Part shown: positions 7,794-15,260 of the stretch, piece after piece
Numbering within the stretch: the first letter of the stretch is position 1
Layout: every line of letters starts with the position of its first letter
Assembly: GCA_016787265.1 (NCBI GenBank)
Contig: JAEUVF010000015.1
Coordinates: 62,001 to 126,000, forward strand
Origin: Flavipsychrobacter sp.
Lineage (GTDB): Bacteria > Bacteroidota > Bacteroidia > Chitinophagales > Chitinophagaceae
DNA length: 64,000 bases
Direction: 5' to 3'
The notes under the pieces: model-generated
Told to the model about the DNA's origin: nothing
The model's database searches: none
The model's input: only the letters and a program-made list of their open reading frames with translations
Made by a program: the position numbers and the translations under genes

Positions 7794-9079
7794 GTATCCA
7801 AACAACGTTTTCTTGCAAATTCGTGCTCCACAATCGGTCGGGGATAGGTCAACTCATTTAATTCCGGCACCCATTTTTTGATATAGGCTCCATCCGGATC
7901 AAACTTTTTCGTTTGTAAATAAGGATTGAAGATCCGGAAATAAGGTGCCGCATCACAACCACTTCCTGCTGCCCATTGCCAGCCTCCATTATTGGCAGCC
8001 AAATCAAAGTCCAGCAGTTTTTTCGCAAAATAAGCTTCACCCCAGCGCCAGTCGATGAGCAGGTGTTTCGTCAGAAAAGAAGCTACGATCATGCGTACCC
8101 GGTTGTGCATATATCCGGTAGCATTTAATTCCCGCATACCGGCATCCACAATCGGGTATCCGGTACGACCTTCACACCATGCAGCAAATTCACTTTCATT
8201 GTTTCGCCAGTTGATACGATCGTATTCCGGCTTGAATGACAATCCCTTACCCACACGTGGAAAATGCCAGAGGATCATGTGGTAAAAATCCCGCCAGATC
8301 AATTCATTGAGATAGGTCTCATTGAGTTTTGTTGCCTGTTGTGCCAACTGCCGGATACTGATCGTGCCGAATCGAAGATGCACTCCCAATCTGCTGGTTC
8401 CCTTGATGGCAGGAAAATCTCGTTGCTCCGTATATTTTTTTGCCATTTTAGCATCCAGTACTGCATCCGGAAAAGTAAACGAAGAACTTGTAAAACCGGT
8501 CTCTTTGATGTCGGGTAAGGCTTTCGGTCCACGTTTATGAAAAAACTCAAAATAATCTGCAGTCGGATAAGACTTCAGGTAAAAGGAATTCAGTTTGGCT
8601 TTCCATTTTCGTGAATAAGGGGTAAACACGGTATAAGGTTTGCCATCATCCTTGAGCACTTCATCTTTTTCAAAAATCACCTGGTCCTTGTAAGTTTGAA
8701 ATGTTATTCCTTTCTCCTTTAGCATTGCTGCGATTGCAGAATCGCGTTCAGTAGCATAGGGTTCGTAATCGTGATTGGTAAACACCTTCGCAATGTTATA
8801 TTCGGTCATCAACTGTTTGAATACTTCCATCGGTTTACCATGACGTACATCCAGACCTGATTTAAGTGCTTCCAGCTGCGTTTGTATTTGCTCCAGTGCC
8901 TGATGAATAAACAAAACTCTCTTATCAGTTTTATCCTCCAGGTCATCCAGGATATTCGTATCAAAAATAAAAACAGGCTGAACTTGCAATCCGGAACGAA
9001 GGGCATGATACAATCCGGCATTGTCTTCCAGCCGGAGATCCCGACGAAACCAGAAAATTGCGATATTGCCTGCAGCCAT
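7769..9079 (-). CDS. phrB: Deoxyribodipyrimidine photolyase (class I, cryptochrome/photolyase family)
   Basis: A 436-residue flavoprotein that repairs cyclobutane pyrimidine dimers using light. The N-terminal photolyase domain starts IAIFWFRRDLRLEDNAGL. The C-terminal FAD-binding domain shows TSRLGVHLRFGTIS, DAGMRELNATGYMHNR and the NNGGWQWAAGSGCDAAPYFRIFNP signature, all typical of class I CPD photolyases. Length is slightly short of the 450-480 usual in the family but no motif is lost. It converges on mqnD with a 25-base overlap of coding ends. Confidence 0.93.
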   Translation of the reverse strand: MAAGNIAIFWFRRDLRLEDNAGLYHALRSGLQVQPVFIFDTNILDDLEDKTDKRVLFIHQALEQIQTQLEALKSGLDVRHGKPMEVFKQLMTEYNIAKVFTNHDYEPYATERDSAIAAMLKEKGITFQTYKDQVIFEKDEVLKDDGKPYTVFTPYSRKWKAKLNSFYLKSYPTADYFEFFHKRGPKALPDIKETGFTSSSFTFPDAVLDAKMAKKYTEQRDFPAIKGTSRLGVHLRFGTISIRQLAQQATKLNETYLNELIWRDFYHMILWHFPRVGKGLSFKPEYDRINWRNNESEFAAWCEGRTGYPIVDAGMRELNATGYMHNRVRMIVASFLTKHLLIDWRWGEAYFAKKLLDFDLAANNGGWQWAAGSGCDAAPYFRIFNPYLQTKKFDPDGAYIKKWVPELNELTYPRPIVEHEFARKRCLDTYAAAIRS

Positions 9080-9120
9080 AAATTGAATTTAGAGCTTTAA
9101 CAAGCAATCCTTTCCTTGGT

Positions 9121-9978
9121 TCAACTATTTTTTTGATGAAAGAGTGGCTGGATGGCATCCCGGTATAAACGCCCACTAACGGTGTTGGTAAATTTCCTGT
9201 CGCCCAGGCTACCCACCCAACGGATGCCGTAACTGGTATTCGTTAGAAAAATCTCCTCTGCCTGCAGCAGATCATTTTCATCCAGGGTTGTCTCTTTAAC
9301 CGGTAATCCCGCTTTGGTGCAATAATCAAGCAAATAGCGCCTCATGATGCCTAAGACAGGTCCCTCTGAAGCAGCAGGGGTATAAAGCACCCCGTCTTTT
9401 ACAACAAAGAGGTTGGAAATTGTACAGTCCGCCACTCTTCCAGCTGCATTCAACACGACCGCATCGTTCCATTTTTCTTTTTTTACTTCCAAAGAACCAA
9501 GCACATAAGGGAGGTAATTATTCGATTTGGTATTTGCCAACACATCCATTGTTTTGTGCGCGGTTCTGTGGATTCCAAGCACCAGGCCATTTTCATTCCA
9601 CTGGTGATTGGCCGGGGGAAGCGACCAGCATTGAATTACATGATGGGGAAAATGACTGACCATATCATATAAACCTCCATTCCCCCGAAGGATCATCAGC
9701 CGGATTCTCGCCAGATTGCTATGACCATTCCGATGTGCTAATTGAAGTATTTTGTCCTGCAGATAAGCCGGAGTAAAATAAGACGGACATTCAAACTGTA
9801 ATAAAGCCAGCCCACTAAACAGGCGTTCAAAATGCCAGTCGGCCAGTTGGATACGGCCCTGGTTCACTTTCATCGTTTCAAACAATCCGTCTCCGTATCG
9901 AATGGCCCTGCTGTTGGCTCCCACTAATAACTTATCATCCCGGTAGAACTGACCGTCTTCAAATAAAACCTGCGACAT
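9121..9978 (-). CDS. Class IV aminotransferase (aminodeoxychorismate lyase or branched-chain aminotransferase-like)
   Basis: A 285-residue fold-type IV PLP enzyme. The cofactor lysine is Lys151 in NTKSNNYLPYVLG; other class IV motifs are RYGDGLFETMKV near residue 30 and EIFLTNTSYGIRWV near the C-terminus. The family includes 4-amino-4-deoxychorismate lyase (PabC, p-aminobenzoate for folate), branched-chain and D-amino-acid aminotransferases, and motif reading alone does not separate them. The short length favours a PabC-like enzyme. It lies 42 bases upstream of the photolyase gene on the same strand. Confidence 0.85.
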   Translation of the reverse strand: MSQVLFEDGQFYRDDKLLVGANSRAIRYGDGLFETMKVNQGRIQLADWHFERLFSGLALLQFECPSYFTPAYLQDKILQLAHRNGHSNLARIRLMILRGNGGLYDMVSHFPHHVIQCWSLPPANHQWNENGLVLGIHRTAHKTMDVLANTKSNNYLPYVLGSLEVKKEKWNDAVVLNAAGRVADCTISNLFVVKDGVLYTPAASEGPVLGIMRRYLLDYCTKAGLPVKETTLDENDLLQAEEIFLTNTSYGIRWVGSLGDRKFTNTVSGRLYRDAIQPLFHQKNS

Positions 9979-10012
9979 AGTTGCCTGTTTGACCGGTAAA
10001 CTTACAAAGCAA

Positions 10013-10162
10013 TCAGCGATGGGCTCTCATTTTATTTTTTATGCCTACGGAAATTATGACAGCAACAATTAATAGTCCGAGCAATAGCAAACAGGCAGGC
10101 AAAACCGGAAACAGCATTTTTTCCAGGGCTGCAGGAGGCGGGTTAAAAAGGTAAACTAGCAT
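10013..10162 (-). CDS. Small single-pass membrane protein, unrecognised
   Basis: A 49-residue ORF in an otherwise empty 287-base spacer. It starts MLVYLFNPPPAALEK, continues with a hydrophobic segment of about 24 residues (from MLFPVLP to ISVGI) and ends with basic KNKMRAHR. That is the pattern of a one-helix membrane protein with a positive inner tail. On the minus strand a perfect TAGGTTTG box (10187-10180) lies 18 bases before the ATG, which would give a short leader. There is no strong Shine-Dalgarno sequence. It is a plausible gene but unproven. Confidence 0.45.
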   Translation of the reverse strand: MLVYLFNPPPAALEKMLFPVLPACLLLLGLLIVAVIISVGIKNKMRAHR

Positions 10163-10179
10163 AGCATAAGGTTGAGTTG

Positions 10180-10187
10180 CAAACCTA
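10180..10187 (-). promoter_or_regulatory. Bacteroidota -7 promoter box (TAGGTTTG)
   Basis: The minus strand reads TAGGTTTG, an exact match to the Bacteroidota sigma-A -7 element TAnnTTTG. It sits downstream of the tex terminator and 18 bases before the small membrane ORF. No clear -33 TTG is found at the standard distance, so the site is only moderately supported. Confidence 0.4.
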
Positions 10188-10210
10188 TACTCTGAATATG
10201 AACAGAACGT

Positions 10211-10260
10211 AAAGAAAAAGCACCCTTTCCGGGGGTGTTTTCCCCATCCCCGGAAAGTGG
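10211..10260 (-). terminator. Rho-independent terminator of tex
   Basis: CTTTCCGGGG at 10225-10234 pairs perfectly with CCCCGGAAAG at 10248-10257. Read on the minus strand, the hairpin is followed by CTTTTTCTTT. It begins six bases after the tex stop codon. Confidence 0.8.
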
Positions 10261-10265
10261 TATCT

Positions 10266-12512
10266 CTATTTGAATTTCTTCTTCAACTCGTTCAGTTTTG
10301 CCTGGAAATCATTCACCGGCTCGGGCCCCTTCTTCCTTTCCCCCATCTTCCTATCCTCCATTCTCCTTTCTCCCGTCTTCCGTTCTCCTTTCATCGACAG
10401 GCCTATACGTTTCCTGCCAAGATCCACTTCAGTTACTGTCACCTTCACTTTCTGCTGCAATTTCACCACTTCGGCAGGATCGCTCACATAGGTATCGCTG
10501 AGTTGCGAAATATGAATCAATCCATCCTGTTTTACACCTATATCCACAAACACACCAAACTTGGTAATATTGGTTATGATGCCCGGCACCACCATTCCTA
10601 CTTTAACATCCTCCATGGTTTTGATACTGTCATCAAAACGAAACTCTTCAATTGGTGCGCGCGGATCACGTCCCGGTTTTTCAAGTTCCTTCAGGATGTC
10701 TTCAATAGTGAATTCACCAATGGTTTCTGATACATATTTTTTTCTATTGATCTGGCGGCGTAGTTCTGCTTTTTCAATCAGGTCCTTCACCTTGCAATTC
10801 AGATCCTTTGCCATGGTTTCCACTACAGGATAGGTTTCAGGATGCACCGCACTGTTATCAAGGGGATTAACAGCTTCGCGAATACGCAAAAATCCAGCAC
10901 ACTGTTCAAATGTTTTGGGTCCCATCAGGCTAACCTTTTTCAACTCTTCCCTTGATTTAAACGGGCCATTCTTCTGCCGGAATTCCACAATATTTTTTGC
11001 CAGTGTGGCACTCAATCCGGATACATACATCAACAGATGTTTGCTGGCTGTATTTAAATCCACTCCCACATGATTCACGCAACTTTCTACTACACGGTCC
11101 AGGCTCTCTTTCAAACGCGCCTGGTTCACATCGTGCTGGTATTGTCCCACACCAATTGATTTGGCATCAATCTTTACCAATTCACTCAGCGGATCCAATA
11201 AACGTCTTCCAATACTTACTGCACCCCGAACTGTAACATCGTAATCAGGGAATTCTTCGCGGGCCACTTCTGATGCAGAATAAATCGATGCGCCACTTTC
11301 ATTCACCTGGAATACACTTACAGGTTTGCCAAAATCAATAGACCTGGCCAGGGTTTCAGTTTCTCTTCCGGCAGTTCCATTTCCAACACCGATGGCCTCA
11401 ATATCATACTGCTTCACCAATTGTTTAAGTGTATCCACGCTTTTCTGCCAGTCGTTCTGAGGCGGATGCGGATAGATCGTACTGCTATGAATCAGATTAC
11501 CCTGTTCATCCAGGCATACGAGTTTACAGCCGGTACGAAATCCTGGATCCAATGCCAATACCCTTTTTGAACCTAATGGAGAAGCAAGTAATAATTGTCT
11601 CAGGTTTTCAGCGAATACCTGGATCGCCTCTTCATCAGCTGCATTTTTGGTTGTCAGGCGGAATTCATTTTCTATAGACGGTTTTAACAACCGGTCAAAA
11701 CTATCAGCAATTGCCAGCCTGATTTCTTCGGCAGCTTCACTGTTGTTTTTTACAAATATTCTTTCCAGTTCAGGTACCGCAATTGCTTTTTCAATATTGA
11801 TATCCATTAACAGGTAGCCTTCCTTCTCACCCCTTCGAATCGCCAGGATTCGGTGGGAAGGGCATTTGGAAAGTGGCTCAGAAAATTCAAAATAATCGCG
11901 GTATTTCTGAGCATCCGCTTCTTCTTTTTTGGAACTCAATACCCGCGAAACCAGGATTGATGAAGATTCAAACAAAGACCGGATTGCTGTTCTGGCCTGC
12001 TGGTCTTCCGCAACACGTTCCGCAATGATATCTCTTGCTCCCTGCAACGCTTCTTTGGCTGATTTCACTTCCTCTTTTACATAAGCCTGGGCTGCAGCTT
12101 CGGGACTCCCAGCCTGTTGTTCCCAAATCCAGTCGGCAAGTGGGCCGAGTCCTTTTTCAATGGCCTGGCTGGCTCTTGTTTTTCTCTTGGGTTTATAGGG
12201 CAGATAAATATCTTCCAGCTCTGTAGCGTTGATACAGGCTACAATTTTTGCTGATAACTCCGGTGTCAGCTTTCCCTGCGCTTCAATTGTTTTCAGTACG
12301 GTTTCTTTTCTTTTCTCCAGGTCCTTGAAATAGGCTATTTCTTCCACAATGGAAGTAATAGCTACTTCATCCAGGTTACCGGTTGCTTCTTTTCGATAGC
12401 GGGCCATAAAGGGAACAGTGGCCCCCTCATCCTGAAGTCCGTATACATTTACCACCTGCTTTACAGAAAGGGATAATTTCTGCGCGATTACACTAACATA
12501 TTTTGGATCCAT
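10266..12512 (-). CDS. tex: Tex-like S1 RNA-binding protein with repeat-derived insertion near the C-terminus
   Basis: A 748-residue Tex protein, a cytosolic nucleic-acid-binding factor linked to transcription. I use the ATG at 12512 (MDPKYVSVIAQKL); the in-frame ATG 45 bases upstream adds a tail without family support. In order: N-terminal helical region, YqgF-like RNase H fold (VLALDPGFRTGCKLV), helix-hairpin-helix region (LNTASKHLLMYVSGL) and an S1 domain (GMVVPGIITNITKFGVFVDI) ending GRKRIGLSMKG. Between the S1 domain and the final DFQAKLNELKKKFK lies an in-frame stretch of about 24 residues rich in Glu, Arg and Lys (ERKTGERRMEDRKMGERKKG), encoded by a stuttering repeat at 10327-10393. 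A terminator follows the stop. Confidence 0.93.
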   Translation of the reverse strand: MDPKYVSVIAQKLSLSVKQVVNVYGLQDEGATVPFMARYRKEATGNLDEVAITSIVEEIAYFKDLEKRKETVLKTIEAQGKLTPELSAKIVACINATELEDIYLPYKPKRKTRASQAIEKGLGPLADWIWEQQAGSPEAAAQAYVKEEVKSAKEALQGARDIIAERVAEDQQARTAIRSLFESSSILVSRVLSSKKEEADAQKYRDYFEFSEPLSKCPSHRILAIRRGEKEGYLLMDINIEKAIAVPELERIFVKNNSEAAEEIRLAIADSFDRLLKPSIENEFRLTTKNAADEEAIQVFAENLRQLLLASPLGSKRVLALDPGFRTGCKLVCLDEQGNLIHSSTIYPHPPQNDWQKSVDTLKQLVKQYDIEAIGVGNGTAGRETETLARSIDFGKPVSVFQVNESGASIYSASEVAREEFPDYDVTVRGAVSIGRRLLDPLSELVKIDAKSIGVGQYQHDVNQARLKESLDRVVESCVNHVGVDLNTASKHLLMYVSGLSATLAKNIVEFRQKNGPFKSREELKKVSLMGPKTFEQCAGFLRIREAVNPLDNSAVHPETYPVVETMAKDLNCKVKDLIEKAELRRQINRKKYVSETIGEFTIEDILKELEKPGRDPRAPIEEFRFDDSIKTMEDVKVGMVVPGIITNITKFGVFVDIGVKQDGLIHISQLSDTYVSDPAEVVKLQQKVKVTVTEVDLGRKRIGLSMKGERKTGERRMEDRKMGERKKGPEPVNDFQAKLNELKKKFK
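10327..10393. repeat. Stuttering repeat inside the tex coding region
   Basis: The + strand is pyrimidine-only apart from a few bases (units such as CTTCCTTTCCCCCAT, CTTCCTATCCTCCATT, CTCCTTTCTCCCGT). On the coding strand it is GGAGAATGGAGGATAGGAAGATGG-like, the same family as the spacer repeat upstream of mqnD. It keeps the tex frame open. Confidence 0.75.
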
Positions 12513-12564
12513 ATTCACTACTTTCGGACCGCAAATATAGCCGGATGAGGCATGCAAAGTCCAG

Positions 12565-13224
12565 CTATTTATTCCCTGCCAAAATCGCAGCCAGAGTCTG
12601 ATTAATTTCAGGCGCCCGGTTCATCACCATCAGGTGCCCGGCTCCTGGTATCAAATGGGTTGGATGTGTATACCGAATTGGCAACAACCGATCACCAGTG
12701 CCATGTATATGATAAATTTTTCCAATTGGTTGATCTGTTTTCCATTCCAGGATGGCGCCCATCGCCCATCGTAAAAAGGCAGGATCGGATTCCCGAATAA
12801 TTTTTCGTAACAATTCTTTGTCTTCACTGGTTTCAGTAGTGAAGATTCGTTTCGCTATAGATGCCTGTTGAAACAGACCAATAGGAAGTACCTTATACAA
12901 TTTCAATGGCGCTGCCCAACGAAAGTAAAAAGGCAATTCATTTGGCGACTGAATACTGGCAATCAAAATCGTTTTTTCAGGATGACGAAGCTTACTGATT
13001 TCCGTTGCGAGCATGCCACCGAAGGATAGTCCCACCAGGCAAAAGGGTTCTTTATCCGGAATCATTGCTGCCAGTCGCCGTGCGTAATGTGTCAGACTTT
13101 CCCCCTGCTCCGGCGGCAGCCAGTTGATATGTTCAATAGAATAGCCGGGGGGCAACTGAATATGTTTGAACACACGCTTATCAGCACCTAATCCCGGTAT
13201 AAAGTATACGGTCATTGCAGCCAT
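12565..13224 (-). CDS. Alpha/beta-fold hydrolase
   Basis: A 219-residue alpha/beta hydrolase (or 216 from the Met at residue 4, MTVYFIPGLGADKRV). The nucleophile elbow is GLSFGG with Ser67; the acid is probably the Asp in HIHGTGDRLLP and the histidine is in IPGAGHLMV. The oxyanion loop is FIPGLGAD. There is no signal peptide, so it is cytosolic. The substrate cannot be read from the sequence. Its 5' end faces the divergent cystathionine beta-synthase gene, 39 bases away. Confidence 0.85.
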   Translation of the reverse strand: MAAMTVYFIPGLGADKRVFKHIQLPPGYSIEHINWLPPEQGESLTHYARRLAAMIPDKEPFCLVGLSFGGMLATEISKLRHPEKTILIASIQSPNELPFYFRWAAPLKLYKVLPIGLFQQASIAKRIFTTETSEDKELLRKIIRESDPAFLRWAMGAILEWKTDQPIGKIYHIHGTGDRLLPIRYTHPTHLIPGAGHLMVMNRAPEINQTLAAILAGNK

Positions 13225-13235
13225 TGCTAAAATTG

Positions 13236-13243
13236 TACCTTAG
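13236..13243 (+). promoter_or_regulatory. Probable -7 promoter box upstream of the cystathionine beta-synthase gene
   Basis: TACCTTAG differs from the Bacteroidota TAnnTTTG element at one base and lies 20 bases before the ATG at 13264, in the short divergent spacer. A matching -33 element is not clear. Confidence 0.4.
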
Positions 13244-13263
13244 CGGCTTACTAACAGCCTGCT

Positions 13264-14625
13264 ATGGACATTAAAAATAACATTCTCGAAACGATTGGCA
13301 ACACGCCATTGATCAGACTTAACAAAATTACAAAAGGACTCCCCGGAACCATTCTTGCCAAAGTGGATTATTTCAATCCCGGTAATTCCATTAAAGACCG
13401 GATGGCACTTAAAATGGTGGAAGTAGCTGAACAGGAAGGCAAACTCAAACCGGGAGGAACCATCATCGAATGTACCAGTGGAAATACAGGAATGGGGCTT
13501 GCATTGGCTGCTGTGGTGAAAGGGTACAAATGCATTTTCACTACAACCGATAAGCAGAGTAAGGAGAAGATGGATATCCTGAAGGCGGTTGGTGCAGAAG
13601 TAATTGTTTGCCCAACGAATGTGGAACCGGATGATCCCCGCTCCTATTATTCAGTAGCGCAGCGCCTGGCGCGTGAAATTCCGAATTCCTATCATTTCAA
13701 TCAATACGATAACCTGGCGAATCGCCTGGCGCATTATGAAACAACCGGACCAGAGATCTGGAAACAGACCGATGGAAAAATCACCCACCTGGTATGTACA
13801 GCAGGAACTGGAGGAACGATTACCGGAACAGCGCAGTACCTGAAGGAAAAGAATCCCAATATCCAGATCTGGGCTATTGACGTATATGGTTCTTTGCTCA
13901 CCAAGTATTTCCGCACGGGAGAAATTGATATGGATGAAGTGCATCCTTATATCTCAGAAGGATTTGGTGAAGATTTTGTGCCGAAGAATTACGACATGTC
14001 GGTGATTGATCATTTTGAACAGGTTACTGATAAGGATGGGGCCATCATGGCGAGAAAACTTGCAAAAGAAGAAGGATTGTTTTGCGGATACAGCGCCGGT
14101 TCCTGTATACAGGGACTCCTGCAACTAAAAGACAGACTGAAACCGGATGACATGGTGGTATGTATCTTTCATGATCATGGTAGCCGGTATGTAGGAAAGA
14201 TCTACAATGACCAGTGGATGATGGAACGCGGGTTCATGGAAGCAAAAACTTTCCGAGATGTAGTAAGTGCAAGAGGTGGCAAACAGCGTTTAATCACGCT
14301 ATCTCCTGATAAAACTGTAACAGACGCAGTTGACCTGATGCGCAAGTATGATATTGAACATATTCCCGTATTTGATGGAGACAACATGATTGGTTCCATT
14401 TCTGAAGGAGGGCTGTTTCAGCAGGTATTTGCACAACCGGAAATCCGCCAGGCTACGATAGAGGAAGTGCTTGAAAAGCCATTCCCTATGGTGGAGTTCA
14501 CTACTCCTATTGAGAAATTAAGCAGCTTAATCAATAAAGAAAATGGAGCTGTACTGGCGAAGGATGAAATTGGGAGCTATCATATAGTAACCAAGTACGA
14601 CCTCTTGCAAGCCATGAGTAAATAA
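13264..14625 (+). CDS. Cystathionine beta-synthase (PLP domain plus CBS pair)
   Basis: A 453-residue protein with an N-terminal fold-type II PLP domain (about 1-330) and a C-terminal pair of CBS domains (about 335-453). The cofactor lysine is Lys44 in NPGNSIKDRMALKM; the substrate and phosphate loops ECTSGNTGMGLA and CTAGTGGTITGTA are intact. The CBS part reads VTDAVDLMRKYDIEHIPVFDGD and a second repeat. It condenses serine (or O-acetylserine) with homocysteine or sulfide; together with the trans-sulfuration enzyme at 2085 it suggests reverse trans-sulfuration to cysteine. The heme-binding N-terminal extension of animal CBS is absent. Confidence 0.92.
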   Translation: MDIKNNILETIGNTPLIRLNKITKGLPGTILAKVDYFNPGNSIKDRMALKMVEVAEQEGKLKPGGTIIECTSGNTGMGLALAAVVKGYKCIFTTTDKQSKEKMDILKAVGAEVIVCPTNVEPDDPRSYYSVAQRLAREIPNSYHFNQYDNLANRLAHYETTGPEIWKQTDGKITHLVCTAGTGGTITGTAQYLKEKNPNIQIWAIDVYGSLLTKYFRTGEIDMDEVHPYISEGFGEDFVPKNYDMSVIDHFEQVTDKDGAIMARKLAKEEGLFCGYSAGSCIQGLLQLKDRLKPDDMVVCIFHDHGSRYVGKIYNDQWMMERGFMEAKTFRDVVSARGGKQRLITLSPDKTVTDAVDLMRKYDIEHIPVFDGDNMIGSISEGGLFQQVFAQPEIRQATIEEVLEKPFPMVEFTTPIEKLSSLINKENGAVLAKDEIGSYHIVTKYDLLQAMSK

Positions 14626-14741
14626 GCCAGCAATTCACGTAGTTTTACGATATCCCCTGAAGTAGATTAACTAGCAGTCAGATGTGCCAGATACTAGGAG
14701 CTGAGTAAAATCCGTATTGTTAAAATTAAGCAAATGCGCTC

Positions 14742-14772
14742 TTGTTCAGTGTCTGGCAGCGGCCTACTTTTG
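14742..14772 (+). promoter_or_regulatory. Bacteroidota promoter match, TTG-N20-TACTTTTG
   Basis: TTG at 14742-14744 and TACTTTTG at 14765-14772 are separated by 20 bases, matching the Bacteroidota -33/-7 arrangement. No gene starts within 480 bases downstream, so it would drive either a non-coding RNA or a long leader of the BtuF-like gene. The -33 part overlaps the right arm of the 11-pair inverted repeat. Confidence 0.5.
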
Positions 14773-15200
14773 AATTCGAAATCAGCACCAAGATCCTACG
14801 AAAAAACGAGCAAAATCTGAAGCCAGTGCAAACCAATGTCCAGTAACCAACGTCCAAAACGAAATACTGGTTTCAGGTTATCCAATTGTCCGGTGGAAAA
14901 CACCAAGTCCTTAAAACCACTATGATTCGAAAGAGTCAGATCCTGAAATCCGGTACCCTCCTGCCCTGTAGCCCGTCCAAGCTGTAAGGCAGGAGGCCGA
15001 TAGTGGTTCCGAAAAAATTGTTGCCCCGTTTTTACAATCCATACACCCTGACCGCTGCACCTGGCGAGATTCAGTTTATCCGAAACCCCATGAAGCTATC
15101 AGTTGATAGCCCCTAACCTCTACTTTTTGAAAGGCGCCTTTAGGCCTGTGCTTACCTAACCTGGATTTCCGTTTCCCGGCTTTTGCTGCGGCCTGGTAAT

Positions 15201-15220
15201 TTGTCATTTACAGATGACAA
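15201..15220. promoter_or_regulatory. Palindromic operator-like site (TTGTCAT-N6-ATGACAA)
   Basis: A perfect 7-base dyad with a 6-base spacer lies 41 bases before the ATG of the BtuF-like gene; a smaller palindrome GTTGCAAC follows at 15229-15236. The size and place suit a dimeric repressor, but no regulator is identified. Confidence 0.4.
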
Positions 15221-15260
15221 TTGTACCTGTTGCAACAAAAGCTTTTTATTTTGCAGTCCC

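Larger units (their letters stand above)
14626..15260. other. 635-base gene-free stretch rich in inverted repeats; candidate structured RNA
   Basis: There is no ORF of 60 codons in any frame. Inverted repeats seen: 14685-14695 with 14748-14758 (11 pairs, one G-U); 14841-14846 with 14865-14870 (CCAGTA/TACTGG); 14892-14895 with 14901-14904 (GGTG/CACC); 14915-14923 with 15000-15008 (AACCACTAT/ATAGTGGTT), enclosing a GATTC-GAAA-GAGTC hairpin with a GNRA loop at 14924-14937 and 14957-14965 with 14988-14996 (CCTCCTGCC/GGCAGGAGG); 15095-15100 with 15105-15110 (GCTATC/GATAGC); the palindrome AAAGGCGCCTTT at 15130-15141; and 15201-15207 with 15214-15220 (TTGTCAT/ATGACAA). The nested 9-base stems and GNRA loop fit a folded RNA on the + strand. 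I cannot match it to tmRNA, RNase P, 6S, SRP RNA or a cobalamin riboswitch. A degraded mobile element is the main alternative. Confidence 0.5.

Noticed and set aside
14626..15260. Cobalamin riboswitch ahead of the BtuF-like gene
   Set aside because: The conserved B12-box GCCACTG and the other core elements were not found; the stems present do not match the known layout.
14626..15260. tmRNA, RNase P RNA or SRP RNA
   Set aside because: No tRNA-like ends with CCA, no GAGGAAAGTCC core and no SRP Alu/GGAAG signature were seen.
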